From positions 682,001 through 746,000 of the forward strand of contig JADANN010000433.1 in NCBI GenBank assembly GCA_018806985.1: a DNA stretch of 64,000 nucleotides, given 5' to 3'. The notes under the pieces were generated by a model. The model was not told the origin of the DNA. It made no database searches and saw only the letters and a list, made by a program, of their open reading frames with translations. Position 1 is the first letter of the stretch, and every line of letters begins with the position of its first letter. This DNA is from Angiostrongylus vasorum (taxonomy: Eukaryota > Nematoda > Chromadorea > Rhabditida > Metastrongylidae). Shown here one piece after another: positions 47,045 through 57,664 of the stretch. The position numbers were made by a program, and so were the translations under genes.

Positions 47045-47439
47045 AAGTGTATACTGATATACAATTTACTAGGCCAAACGCTTCAATGACACTTACAAAA
47101 AGACGAAAAAACTATATGATAATTACATGGTCAACACCTTCTCGAAAAGCTCACCGCTTTTTACGTGCCTTCCAATGAGGAAGATTAGAACAGCTGATTA
47201 TAGTCGCATAAGGTTGACGAATGCACCATCCCACATCAGAAATTGATGCGAACATGCGGGGTCAGGTCGCGTATGACCTCTGGGCATTCATCCCTGCTAT
47301 TCATTGTAGGGTTTTTTGGGGGTTTTTTGTAGGATTTATTATCCAAAAAGCCTCAAGAAGTTTTCGCGCTGGTGTTTTAGTCTCCTGCGCAAGGATATTG
47401 ACTTTTACTTCAAAAATCGTCCCCGCTATACTTTGTATC

Positions 47440-47706
47440 CTATGCGTGCCTAGTGGGGAACTTTGTTTTAGTTTTCGTTTGCCATCTAGGTGTTCTTTTT
47501 ATACGGATACACAAAGGTCTGCCCGTTTCGCAAATATATTTATCTCCGCAATTATTACAAGAGATCAGGTATATCGTTTCTGAACTCATGCAATCATCGT
47601 CCCTGCCGTAAGGGCAAATTGCGCAATTTGTTGTTTCACATAGACGGTCATACAGGCGGTTACGAACTAACTGACGACGTAGAGTAGCCGGTGTAGAGTA
47701 TTCCAA
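47440..47706 (-). pseudogene. PLE2 GIY-YIG endonuclease fragment
   Basis: Contains LVRNRLYDRLCETTNCAICP, YLISCNNCGDKYI and ETGRPLCIRIK, near-identical in pattern to PLE3. The YIG triad reads YIC and the frame breaks after CIRIK. Homology continues on both sides with stops. Confidence 0.8.
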
Positions 47707-48285
47707 CTATCGCTACCGATTCCTCTAGACCTGCCGTTTTTGAGCATCGTTTAATAGCTACGCTTACTCGCTAATAAAGTGCAAAATAAACGGACTTTCT
47801 TTTGGCCAACTGTTTCGCTTGGGCGCGTGGCTCTCCTTCTAAACTTATCTCGTGAGGTTACTATTTCGTAGCCATTGGAGATTGCTATTTTATATTCCCT
47901 TTTTTTCCCTATTCCTAGAACGTCTACGTAACGCGTCTCCTAATAACGCGTGCGTGATAGAGTCCTTCGACGTTACTGCGCTGTACACCAACGTATCGAA
48001 TGACTCCGCAATGCAAGCCATCTTCGAACTTTTTTGTTGAACATAAAGGAAGAATAAATATGTATGGCTTGTCCATCCAGCAGCTAATGGCTCTCTTAAA
48101 CGAGTGCCTAAACTGATCGATTTTCAAATAGTCTGGGAAATATTTCGCACAAATAAGGGGGTTGGCAATGGGACAGCGACTGGCACCAAGCCTTGTCATT
48201 GTGTTTATGTCTAAGATAGAAGCCCCTGTTCTCGATCTCCGGTCACTACTCTACTGCAGATATGTAGATGATTGTTTTATCAAAT

Positions 48286-48487
48286 TTCCGGGGTCGGCAA
48301 ATTGGTACCAGACTTGTCTGCGAGGATAGCAGCACTGGCCCGATGCATCGGTAGACCACCGTGAGTCATTGTAAAGGCCAGATATGCATTCAGTCACCTC
48401 CAATCGGTGCTTAATGAAGTCGAAAACATGGCGCATGCCTCAGCGATTGATCAACGCGGAGAGCTTTATCCTTTATGCCTTTAAATC
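48286..48487 (+). repeat. SINE-like family A, 5'-truncated, nested in PLE2
   Basis: Begins within the body at CCGGGGTCGGCAAATTGGTA and runs to GGAGAGCTTTATCC. The tRNA-like head is missing. It interrupts the PLE2 reverse transcriptase just after the YVDD box, so it inserted later than PLE2. Confidence 0.75.
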
Positions 48488-48489
48488 CT

Positions 48490-49095
48490 TTATATGCATA
48501 ATCTTAATACGGCAATCATGACTAGAGTTTAGAAATGTATATACAACAATCTATGTGGTAAGGTGATTCAGTGGACGAAAGTAGCTTACGTAAAGAATTA
48601 CGCTAAGCATGACATACCACATACAGCAAATTATATAGTACGATAGTTCAGTGGGCAGATGCACCATACGTAGGGAATTGCGCTGAGCACAAAGTAAAAG
48701 CTCTGTGCAATAGATTTGTCAAGTATGAAATATAAATGCAAGTACTGTTCATGAGAAAAGATAGCCCAACAATTGAAGACTACTGCATGCAACAAAGAGG
48801 AAAGCGATGCAGACGGTGCGAGCAGTATCCAAGCGAAAGGGTTGACTCTACTCGTGTTCAGATAGGTCGAAGAAGGTGGGAAGGTCGAGATATCAAGTGA
48901 CACTAACCTGTCTGGTGGTTATGAATGGGTACGGGTGCATGTGGTCAAATGTCAAGTAATTTGAAATACAATGGATTACACGAAAGGAGTAAATAGTTCT
49001 AAAAGAAGTACATATTTAGTATAAAAAAACATGATGAGATGAAAGATAGAGAACATTTCACAGAGAGTGTTTTCTATACAATCTAATATGTAAAA
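48490..49095. other. Spacer, no gene recognised
   Basis: Two similar stretches (GTGGTAAGGTGATTCAGTGG near 48555 and TAGTACGATAGTTCAGTGGG near 48636, each followed by similar sequence about 90 bp apart) suggest a small tandem duplication. No gene. Confidence 0.4.
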
Positions 49096-49099
49096 AATA

Positions 49100-49366
49100 A
49101 AAGAATAAAGCTCTCGGTGCTGATCAATCCTTGAGGGATGCTCCATGCATTAGACTTCATTAAACATTGTTTGGAGGTGATTGAATGCATGTCTGGCCAA
49201 TATCTATTCTCGCGGTGCCTACCATATATCGAATCAGTGCTGCTATCCTCCCAGACACGTCTTGTACCAGTTCGCCGACCCGGAGAGAATAGAAGGCTTG
49301 GTGAGCCTGGGACGCGGGGATCGATCTCATGCGGGCGCGTCGGCCCACTGCGCTACACGCGCCCTC
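49100..49366 (-). repeat. SINE-like family A copy
   Basis: Tail AATAAAGCTCTCGGTGCTGA on the left, head CCACTGCGCTACACGCGCCC on the right, with the body blocks in order. Confidence 0.78.
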
Positions 49367-49666
49367 AATTCAATATACATATGTATATGTATACATATAT
49401 ATTTATACGCACATATGTATGTTTGTAAATCTCCGGCATACGAAACACGAGAATACTCCAAAGCTATTCATTATGACACTTCACTACGTCATTTTCTAGT
49501 AAATCAGTAATAGTATTCATATTCAGACTAGTGCGACGAGAGATGTCAACAGAGATTACTGCGATACTTCAAGTTTTGAATTTCTATGCTATGACCAACT
49601 TGACGAAGTAAGTTAGCCAAAACGAAGAGGAAGCAAAAGGCTGTGTGCAAACATATGTGTATATAT

Positions 49667-49667
49667 G

Positions 49668-49709
<42 letters not shown>

Positions 49710-49718
49710 TATGCATGC
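49667..49718. repeat. (AT)n microsatellite
   Basis: About 50 bp of AT repeat with flanking ATGCATGCATATG variants. A shorter one lies at 49374-49415. Confidence 0.9.
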
Positions 49719-50015
49719 ATATGTATGATTTGCCATATGTCCCCCATGCTGACTGTTTGTTGAGTAAGCTCAATGAGTCGATGAAAATAGGACAGAGTGG
49801 TCTCTTGTACTTTCAAGATCCTTCAATGAGTCACTTCATTGTGTGGAAGTGTTCTACGGTAGTGAATCCATTTTCCTCGAAAATTCCGAAGCCGCGCTAG
49901 TTCATATGGCTCTCTTTCGTCTAGTGCTCTCTCAGCTCTGTTAAAGTTGGTTCGATTGATTTAGCATTGTTGTTTTTGCAGTTTCATTTGCGCCCGAACT
50001 GTAACACGATTTACG

Positions 50016-53000
50016 ATGAGCGGTACGGATTACCGTACGCAGATGATTTTTCAGGGTGATGAATTTGGTCATTATCAATACGAACAAGCTCAGGTATAAT
50101 ATTCTTCCACATTTAACTTTTTCCTAATATCGCTTATTTTGGGCACAACTTCCTTTAATATTTTAGGTTTATTTGGAATACACTGCTAAATTAGATGAAA
50201 TTCGCACGGAGTTCTCGATCGACGACGTCTCAGATCCCGACAAATTACTAGACGAATGGGAAAACTTTGATGTTTGTGAAATTCTTCCCCTGCCCAGTTA
50301 AATTTTTAAAAACTTTCTACCAAATTCCTATCCCATATTTTTTTCCCTTTTTTTGGTCTTTCGAGCCCAGTAATCCTAGAGCACAAATTTGCAGGCCGTT
50401 GGCATATCGCCTGATATGCCAACGATGATGTCGTCTGATGATGATTTTACCGAATCAATATACGACCAAGCCTTAAATGTATTTAATAGCATGGTAGCAA
50501 AAAAGGAAAATCAAGCCCAGAAGAACATACCCAACGCTGAAGAAGGACGTACGGAGGTCAGCACGTTCCTATTCAGGCCATTTGAGTTCGATGCGATCTC
50601 AAATTTATGTCGTTTCAATAACACGTCGCCCGTAACGAGCGTCTTAATCAGCAAGTCTCATTCGACGAAGATAATATACCGCAAAATTTGCCGTTTAGGC
50701 TATTTTAAAATTGATATGATTCTGCAGGCATCTTTATGTGAAATGTATAAACATATTTTAGAAGGGACCAGGAGATTCTGAGTGCACTGCGAAAACTGCC
50801 GAAATGGAAAAGTTGCTCTTTTCGCCAGAGGAGAGTCAAAACAAAATGGAGAAAGGTGATATGCCGCCTGAACAAAACGATAAACTTCGTCGTGTCCCAA
50901 GTTTTCTGGACTCAGAAATCCAGGTTCAATGCGATGTTGAGGATACCGAGGTGCCACGTGAACTTAGTTTATCCAACTGCGAGGTTTGTTTTGATCCTCT
51001 GAACTTCTTTTGGCTACTAATATGAGCGAAAACAGCGCAGAGTACAGATTCTTGTGAAAAAAAGAAAAAGAAAATAAAAGCGGCCACAATTGAATGATTT
51101 TCATTGGTTTTTGCTCAAATCGGCTCTGACCTTATGAAAATCTTTCTTACATAATGTTTAACCTTTACTTGCCCTCTACTTTTTTTCCTGGCCATGTATT
51201 ATTTAAAAATACAACCACAATGATGCGGAGATATGAGCAAAACTGTCTGAGAGAAACACAATGTAAGGGCTCCGATGGTACAGTGGATAATACGGGAGAA
51301 CCCGGACAGCGTAATAGCGGGTTCGAAACTTACCTGGAGCTACGAAATTTGCTCATATCTTTTTTACAGATTTGCTCACGTTGATGACCACTAACCTAAG
51401 CAATGTTTAATGAAGGTCGGTCAGGCACTCATTCAATGAAAATGGGAATAGCTTTTGTTCAGGAACCCTTACACTCTCATCATACACAGTTGTCTGCAGA
51501 CGATAACGCACCCCCATTCTGAAGACGGTAAAGTTTATCACCTTGTCAATAAGTTGTGATGCCTTTTTCCGAGAAATTGTTTTTATCACCTTATGAAAAT
51601 TATTCTTCATCCACTAGGTAATGCGGGAGGGCACCATTGAGTTATAAAGTTCAAATTTAGCATTAAGTTTTCACTCGGTAGCTAGTCCCTAGCCATATCA
51701 CCTAATTTCTTGGCATCATGTCAATGAACCATATACTGTTGTACATGCGATGTCTTGCAGAGTATTTTAGATAGTTCTCATTGCACTCTAGTTGTTATCG
51801 GATTTCTATTTTCCATAGCTCCTATTCACTGGTTTACTGGCACGTAGTGATGAAAAGAGTTCCTAGGTGTAGCTTGTGGTCTTTAAAAAGGAAAGAATAG
51901 CCTGGAAGGGTTACCCAAGCTGAGAAGTTTGACATTTACACTCAGAAACGCAGCAAGGACCGAAAACTATGCGTAAGCGGAACACTGGTGGCTTACCTCT
52001 TCACCAAAAAAGATACGAAAATCTTACCATGAAAAGTGAGCGGAGAAGTGAAATGGAACTAACCAATGTTTAATGAACAATAATATCCTTATCGCCCGGA
52101 GCTCACCAAGCATCTCATCCCTTCAGGGTCGGGAATTTGCTACCAGAATTGCCTACGGAGAAGTTCACACTGCAATCCCAGTGGGAACGCTCTTTCCTGG
52201 CTGTCTCAAAACTCTAGGGAGAATCTTCTCGACCAGAATTCAACGACATTCATGACAAGATGAAAATCTTCAAGCAGCGGCCCAACCTACACCTAAAAAC
52301 TTGGAACGCTTTTGTAAATGATGGGTGGGAGGAAATGAACGGTATACAAGAAATGCTCCGCACAGTAGATGTGAAAAACGGGTCGTGTAAAAAAGTGCCT
52401 TTGTTATGCATTAACTTTCACTTGCTGCCTATTTTTTTTCTCGGCAGAGTATAATAAGAAATACAACCACAAGAATGCTCACAGGTTAGAAAAAAAGGGA
52501 TAAGGCAGCAAATAAAAAAGTAAAACATTGTGACATCTACTGATGCCGATTTGTGCTCCCCGGATCATCCCCACTGACGGGTGACTGTCGATAGCAGCGT
52601 TGAGGTAGAAAAAACAGGCTAAGAGAAGCGCAAAGCAAGGACCTTTGTTGGTGAAGTGAATAGCATGTGAGTCCTTGGAAAAAGCGACAATCGCGCATTC
52701 AAAGCCTGACTGAGGTTCCGAGTCTTACTCATATCTCAGAACTATTGTGATTATCTTTATTATAACTCAGAAGACCGACTTTCTACAAACCTCGACATAA
52801 AAACTGTTATATTTATTCATATGTTCTTATGAACTGATCTTGTCGAGCTAATGCGAAGGTGGTATAAGCTGTCTTTGTCGTTGTTGTTGTTTTTGTTGTT
52901 GTTGTTGGTCGATGGCTGGGAAAGCTCCACTAGTAATAGCATGGCTCTGAGAAAGCCAAAATCGCCGAAACGTCAGCCATCGACCAACAACAATAACGAC

Positions 53001-56000
53001 AACAACAAACAACAACAATAACAACAACAACAACAACAAACAACAACAAACAACAAACAACAACAAAAACACTTATACGAACCTCGCATCAGCTCATCAC
53101 GATCAGTTCATAGGAATATATAAATAAACATATCTTTATTATACTATGAATGTATATTGCGTCATATTATTATGTACAATTGTGTTCACTGAACCATTTC
53201 AGCACGTCGCACAGCCAAATCGTTGAGTGTATTTAGTATAAGGCAATCGATGGAGATTCGCCGCTATCACCATGTACTCTTCACTTATCCAGATCCAACA
53301 CCACATAAGGTATTTTCTCTTCTAGGCTTTTAATGTTTAATGTCCCTCCTAAAATAAAGTCTTTTGCAATATGTATTACTTTGTCTTCTCTGTTCTTCAG
53401 TAGAATAATGTTGGATGTGTTCTTTCCGCTTACCTCACAAAAAACCACAAACTTGTGCAAATAAAACATAACTGAAGAAAAGAATAAATAAATCCTACAC
53501 AGGTTAAACACCAAAAGTTCTATGAAAACCAGAGATAAATGAAAAAGTTCATCTTTTTGCTAAGTCTCAAAGAAAAATGTCGTCCTCCACGTCTCTGCCT
53601 ACATTTATACCCTCCTCATTGACCTTCGTATGATAACGGAAAGATAAAGCTGTTTTAGCTTTAGAACAAAACTTCATTATGTTTGCTGGAGGGCGAATGT
53701 AGCGCAGTGGTTAGAGGCGCCCTGCAATCCACATAAGATGGATCCCCGTGTCCAAGGCCCACCATCCCTCCATCCCTCCGAGGTCGGCATATTGGTAGCA
53801 GGATGGGAGGATAGCAGTGGTGACCCGATATATAGGTAGGCCACCACGAGTCATTTTAAAGGCCAGATATGCATTCAATCACCTCTAACGATGTTAATGA
53901 ATTCGAATGTATGGCACATCCCCCAGAGATTCATTGAAGCCGAGAGCCTTATTCATTTTATTTATCTTTGATGAATTATCGCTGGATGAAAATCGAGCCA
54001 AACAGGCTGCGTTCACCCAAGCAGGAGTTCATTGTGTTGCCATATAGGCTAGCTAAACAAAAAAGGAGATACTGGGAATACTTTAACAAACCAAATAGAC
54101 TGCAGTAATAGTGTAAGCAATGAGCATTAGCATAATGTATGTAGCAATATAATATAACATAAACAACAATACTACGCAGGTTATAGTTAGATATAAGTAA
54201 TAACATAATATATACCGTACTAATATAATAAAAATAATACTTGATACCTGATACTTGAACGGCCCCTCCTCACCACTTGTACGGGGTCCAACATAAGCAC
54301 CATTCCCAGGATCGACTTTCTATTAACCTCGGCAACGGAATATGAATGCGTCGTTTTCTTGTTCACCAATCGCGAGGTTGTTAAACAGCATACATTTACT
54401 TCCATAGAAAAACACAATACAATACAACAGTAGCTGACGTTTCGGCAGTATCGCCTTTTTCAGAGCCTGGAAGGGTATACTGATATACAATTTACTAGGT
54501 CAAACGCTTCAATAACACTTACAAAAAGACGAAAAACTCTATGGTAATTACATGGTCAACAGCCTCTCGAAAAAACTCACCGCTTTTTTACGTGCCTTCC
54601 AATGAGGAAGACTAGAACATCTGATTATAGTCGCATAAGGTTGATGACTGCATCGTCCCACATCAGAAATTGATGCGAACATACGGGGTCAGGTCGCGTA
54701 TGACCTCTGGGCATTCATCCCTGCTATTCATCGTACGGTTTTTGGCATTTATCCAAAAAGCCTCAAGAAGTTTTTCGCGTTGGTGTTCTAGTCTCCTGCG
54801 GAAGGATATTGACTTTCACTTCAAAATCACACACAAAAAAAGGCGCTTGTGAGAAACATGTTTCGAACAGCCACCTCTGTGTGCACAAGTAGGGAGCTAA
54901 AGGAAGAATCGCGCGACTTGGCTCGGCAAATAGCCATCTCCAATGGCTACGAAATAGTAACCCCACGAGATAAGTTTAGAAGAAGAGCGACGCGCCAAAG
55001 CGAAACAGTTGGCCAAAAGAAAGTCCCATTTATGTTGCCCTTTATTAGCGATGAAGTAAGCGCAGCTATTAAACGATGCTTAAGAAGGGCAGGTCTAGAG
55101 GAATCGGTAGCGATAGTTGAAATACCACCGGTTGCTCTACGTCGTCAGTTAGTTCGTAACCGCCTGTGTGAGCGTCTATGCGAAAAAACAAATTGCGTAA
55201 TTTGCCCTTACGGCAGGGACGGTGATTGCATGAGTTCAGGTACGACATACCTGATCTCCTGTAATAATTGCGGAGATGAATATATTGGCGAAACGGGCAG
55301 ACCTTTGTGTATCCGTATAAAAGAACACCTAGATGGCAAACGGAAACTAAGACAAAGTAGCCCCCTCGGTACGCATAGGATACAAAAGCACAGCAGAGAG
55401 TATTTTGATGTAAAAGTCAAAATCCTCGCACAGAAGACCAAAACACCAGCACGAAAACTTCTTGAGGCTTTTTGGATAAATGCCAAAAACCCTACAATGA
55501 ATAGCAGGGATGAATGCCCAGAGGTCATACGCGACCTGACCCCGTATGTTCGCATCAATTTCTGATGTGGGATGGTGCATTCGTCAACCTTATGCGACTA
55601 TAATCAGCTGTTCTAATCTTCCTCATTGGAAGGCACGTAAAAAAGCGGTGAGTTTTTTCGAGAAGCTGCTGACCATGCAATTACCATAGTTTTTCGTCTT
55701 TTTGTAAGTGTTATTGAAGCGTTTGGCCTAGTTGTATTGTATTGTGTTTTTCTGTGGAAGTAAATGTATACTGTTTAACAACCTCGCGATTGCTGAACGA
55801 GAAAACGATGCATTTATAATCACCATTTTCCGGAGATTTGTTGTTTAAGCCACTGTGGTTCACTGGAATGCCAAAGTAAGCCTGGCAAAAGTCTACCTCA
55901 GGTCTTCACCACCACAGGCAGTCGCAGCCCTTGTGGATCAGAGGGAGATTTGCCACCATCCGACTTTGATACCAGGACGGTGGTGGATTCTGGTATTGGT

Positions 56001-56761
56001 TTAGTCTTAGCTCGGCTTCCTGATGGAAACGCCGGACTCCTTCTCATCTTGGGAGACCCTGCCGAGGGGACGAATCCCCTTACTGTACATCGCAGTCCGA
56101 CACTCAGGAACACCTCCCAGCCACGATGAGGCGGTAAACCGTTGGGAGGAATAAAAGTAATGGTACTAAAAAATAAACTGAATAAAAATCCAATAACTAA
56201 GAGGGGTAACGCCATCACAATATTTGTCTCAAAAGGTACACCTACAGAGCTTGATGTCTGCGTTGAAATGACAGGAAAAATATTTAAAAATTTTTAATAC
56301 TTTACAAGTAATATAAAACAAACAACATGCGTCGAGTATCCTATGCACTAAAAAATTTCAAAAGTACTTCAAAACAATGGACTTCTTACCCAACGACCAC
56401 TCTCACATCTTACCTCCTTCGGATTTCTAGCTTCTAGCCTTTTTTCTTTGTAAATAAACTTGGTTTAGGAAGTGTTCTCTGTGGTCATCATTGAATTGGT
56501 CACATGTCCAATGCGACTTTTTTTAGGTCTTTTTGACTGGATCATTTTTCGGATGGAAAATGTCATTACCGATGCAACGCGAACGGTAACCTATCCTCTA
56601 TTACAAGTTCATTCCACTTAGCTTTTTCAACAACTGATTTCTTCAGGAATGCGTTTCGGCTCAAAATTACTCTTCCGGCTGGTGAGCACCAGTACAGATT
56701 TGAAGTACATCGTCATCCGACTGGTACAACATCTGATGTACCGTATATCGTCCACGAATAG
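50016..56761 (+). CDS. Protein with C-terminal AMPK-beta-like CBM48 module
   Basis: Six exons in consistent phase: 50016-50093, 50167-50271, 50395-50556, 50762-50983, 56527-56585 and 56647-56761 (TAG), 246 residues if nothing lies in the 5.5-kb intron 4. The ATG follows a TTTTTGCAG acceptor at 49981 by 34 bp, suggesting trans-splicing or a 5' UTR intron. Residues 1-189 are acidic and low in complexity and I do not recognise them. Residues 190-246 resemble the glycogen-binding module of AMPK beta: VFLTGSFFGWK, then LPM, then ITLPAGEHQYRFEV. The first carbohydrate-contacting Trp is present. The second, in the usual VDGQW loop, is missing, and there is no AMPK-beta C-terminal (alpha/gamma-binding) domain. 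So it is not an ordinary AMPK beta subunit. Joining exons 4 and 5 is inference. Confidence 0.62.
51217..51378. repeat. TIR element family D with tRNA-like interior
   Basis: Ends ACAACCACAATGATGCGGAG, ATATGAGCAAAACT and AATTTGCTCATATCT are inverted. Between them GATGGTACAGTGGATAAT and AGCGGGTTCGAAACT look like A and B boxes about 45 bp apart. Lies in intron 4 of the CBM48 gene. Confidence 0.6.
52090..52395 (+). repeat. SINE-like family B copy
   Basis: CATCTCATCCCTTCAGGGTC, GGGAATTTGCTACCAGAATT, CTTCAAGCAGCGGCCCAACC and GCTCCGCACAGTAGATGTGA follow the family B order. Head missing or diverged. In intron 4 of the CBM48 gene. Confidence 0.55.
52452..52762. repeat. TIR element family D copy
   Basis: Left ACAACCACAAGAATGCTCAC, right TTACTCATATCTCAGAACTA, TTGTGATTAT. 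The interior has CTGACGGGTGACTGTCGATA and GACTGAGGTTCCGAG as in the 36434 copy. Confidence 0.5.
52840..53105. repeat. Fold-back element with (TTG)n/(CAA)n arms and a hammerhead
   Basis: The left arm has TTG repeats then GGTCGATGGCTG; the right arm has CAGCCATCGACC then CAA repeats to about 53070. On the + strand at 52941-52980: ATGGCT, CTGAGAA (G8 changed to A), GAAA, CGTC, AGCCAT. Stem I is a perfect six pairs, but the core defect and weak stem II suggest a dead ribozyme. Confidence 0.6.
53110..53685. other. Spacer in intron, nothing recognised
   Basis: Unsupported short ORFs only, inside the presumed long intron of the CBM48 gene. Confidence 0.3.
53691..53965 (+). repeat. SINE-like family A copy
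   Basis: Head GAATGTAGCGCAGTGGTTAG and TAAGATGGATCCCC, body with GAGGTCGGCATATTGG, tail GCCGAGAGCCTTATTC. In the long intron of the CBM48 gene, sense orientation. Confidence 0.75.
54433..54470 (-). ncRNA. Hammerhead-like motif in PLE3 left arm
   Basis: Minus strand: GGCT, CTGAAAA (G8 to A), A, GGC/GCC stem II with GATACT loop, GAAA, CGTC, AGC. Differs from the PLE2 motif at only a few bases; the G8 change should inactivate it. The right arm lacks the matching motif, being shorter. Confidence 0.6.
54849..55565 (+). CDS. PLE3 C-terminal fragment with intact GIY-YIG endonuclease
   Basis: A 238-codon open frame from the end of the reverse transcriptase thumb region (NMFRTATSVCTS) through the endonuclease to a natural stop (TPYVRINF). 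It has a Cys cluster (CVICPYGRDGDC, SCNNC), then YIGETGRPLCIRIKEHLDGK, the GIY-YIG signature with its Arg and Glu-His, and a C-terminal FWINAKNP block. The reverse transcriptase itself is missing, so the element cannot move alone, but this domain has no frame damage. Lies within the presumed intron 4 of the CBM48 gene. Confidence 0.85.
   Translation: MRNMFRTATSVCTSRELKEESRDLARQIAISNGYEIVTPRDKFRRRATRQSETVGQKKVPFMLPFISDEVSAAIKRCLRRAGLEESVAIVEIPPVALRRQLVRNRLCERLCEKTNCVICPYGRDGDCMSSGTTYLISCNNCGDEYIGETGRPLCIRIKEHLDGKRKLRQSSPLGTHRIQKHSREYFDVKVKILAQKTKTPARKLLEAFWINAKNPTMNSRDECPEVIRDLTPYVRINF
55845..56148 (-). repeat. Interspersed repeat family C copy
   Basis: The + strand shows CCACCATCCGACTTTGATAC, the complement of the CATGGTGGCAAATC region, and ends with GAGGCGGTAAACCG. 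Only minus-strand copy of the family here. Confidence 0.65.
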
Positions 56762-57079
56762 TAAAGAAGGCATAGACAAATCTCTTGTTTTCCTCGAGAA
56801 ACATTATCCTCCTTGGATTTGTTGAGTGAAATAATTTATAAGTGTTGCTGAGTTCCTTATCCGTGCCAACTTATGGGATCAGTGATGAAAAGAGGTTTAA
56901 ATATATTTCTTCTTTCAAAACAGTGGCCTCCGTATGTGTTTAGTTCGGCGAAACACTACCTCATCTTCCTGTGAATTTTAGCAATTTTGTTTCTCCTTTC
57001 GGTACAGTAAACATGTTTACTTGTCCCTTAACTTCTTCCTTCGCTACTTCTCATTTCATCTGTTCTGTCCAATTTTGCA

Positions 57080-57281
57080 ATGCAATCAAACAACGATATT
57101 GGAAATCTTCTATATATCAATAGGAAAGTTTATGCGATGATTCGCGATCTTCTCAAGGTGAGTAATTCTTCGAGTAAAGTTATGGAGTAAATGAGTAAGG
57201 ACCTAGTGATGCTGATTACAGGCTTATGACTTTAAGAAAAGAAAAAGCCTTTACACATTACCTTCATCAGCAACAATATGA
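57080..57281 (+). CDS. Small two-exon ORF, 45 residues
   Basis: Exon 1 (57080-57157) starts at an ATG and ends at AAG/GTGAGT. Exon 2 (57222-57281) follows a TGATTACAG acceptor in the same phase and ends in TGA. The product starts MQSNNDIGNLLYINRKV and ends KSLYTLPSSATI; it is basic, without signal peptide or membrane segment, and I do not recognise it. It lies about 320 bp after the CBM48 gene on the same strand, so it could be a downstream operon gene or the last exons of something longer. The short intron with good splice sites is the main evidence. Confidence 0.45.
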
Positions 57282-57304
57282 CACCTTGACAGCCTTTTCC
57301 AAAG

Positions 57305-57660
57305 AAAAATGATAAAGGATAAAGCGTCTAGATCGATGAATTCCTCATGGAAACGTCATTAATTCCATACATTCCATGCATTGCACTCCCTTTGACAGTG
57401 TGTAGGTTACTCAAGGCGTACTTTACCCAAAAAGGACGTGGTGCATGGACTAGAGATGTTCTGCGATATATAGAGAATCAGTTTGGTGGTTCGATCCAGC
57501 ATTCAGGGCTCACCTCATCCATTCTGCCTCCAAGATCGGTAAATTGGTGGTAGAATTGTTTGGAAGGATGGAAACACTGACTTAATGTGTTTAATGAATT
57601 CGAACAAATAGCACATTCCTCAAAGAGTGATGAATGCGGAATGCTTTATGCTTTCGTTGT
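57305..57660 (+). repeat. SINE-like family A, diverged
   Basis: CATCCATTCTGCCTCCAAGA, TCGGTAAATTGG and GAATTCGAACAAATAGCACA, then TTCCTCAAAGAGTGATGAAT and an ATGCTTTATGC end follow family A order with many changes. A tail-like GGATAAAGCG at 57313 hints at a second, inverted fragment. Confidence 0.45.
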
Positions 57661-57664
57661 TGGC

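Larger units (their letters stand above)
46920..48285. mobile_element. Penelope-like element 2, rearranged
   Basis: A terminal repeat (46930-47045) is followed by a GIY-YIG endonuclease fragment on the minus strand (about 47280-47890). Reverse transcriptase pieces on the plus strand (about 47915-48283) come next, including an ESFDVTALYTNV block, GLAMGQRLAPSLV and RYVDDCF. The two halves of one polyprotein thus point in opposite directions, meeting near 47890-47915. Immediately after YVDDCF the element is cut by a SINE-like family A insertion. Confidence 0.8.
54340..55830 (+). mobile_element. Penelope-like element 3 with long inverted arms
   Basis: The left arm (about 54345-54830) is the inverted complement of the right arm (about 55440-55825). 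Each contains the 3' coding end of the endonuclease, the 3' UTR and the PLE end sequence (GCGAGGTTGTTAAACAGCAT on the left, its complement on the right). Between them is one intact plus-strand GIY-YIG ORF. A hammerhead-like motif with a G8-to-A change lies in the left arm at 54433-54470. Could form a large hairpin. Confidence 0.82.
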
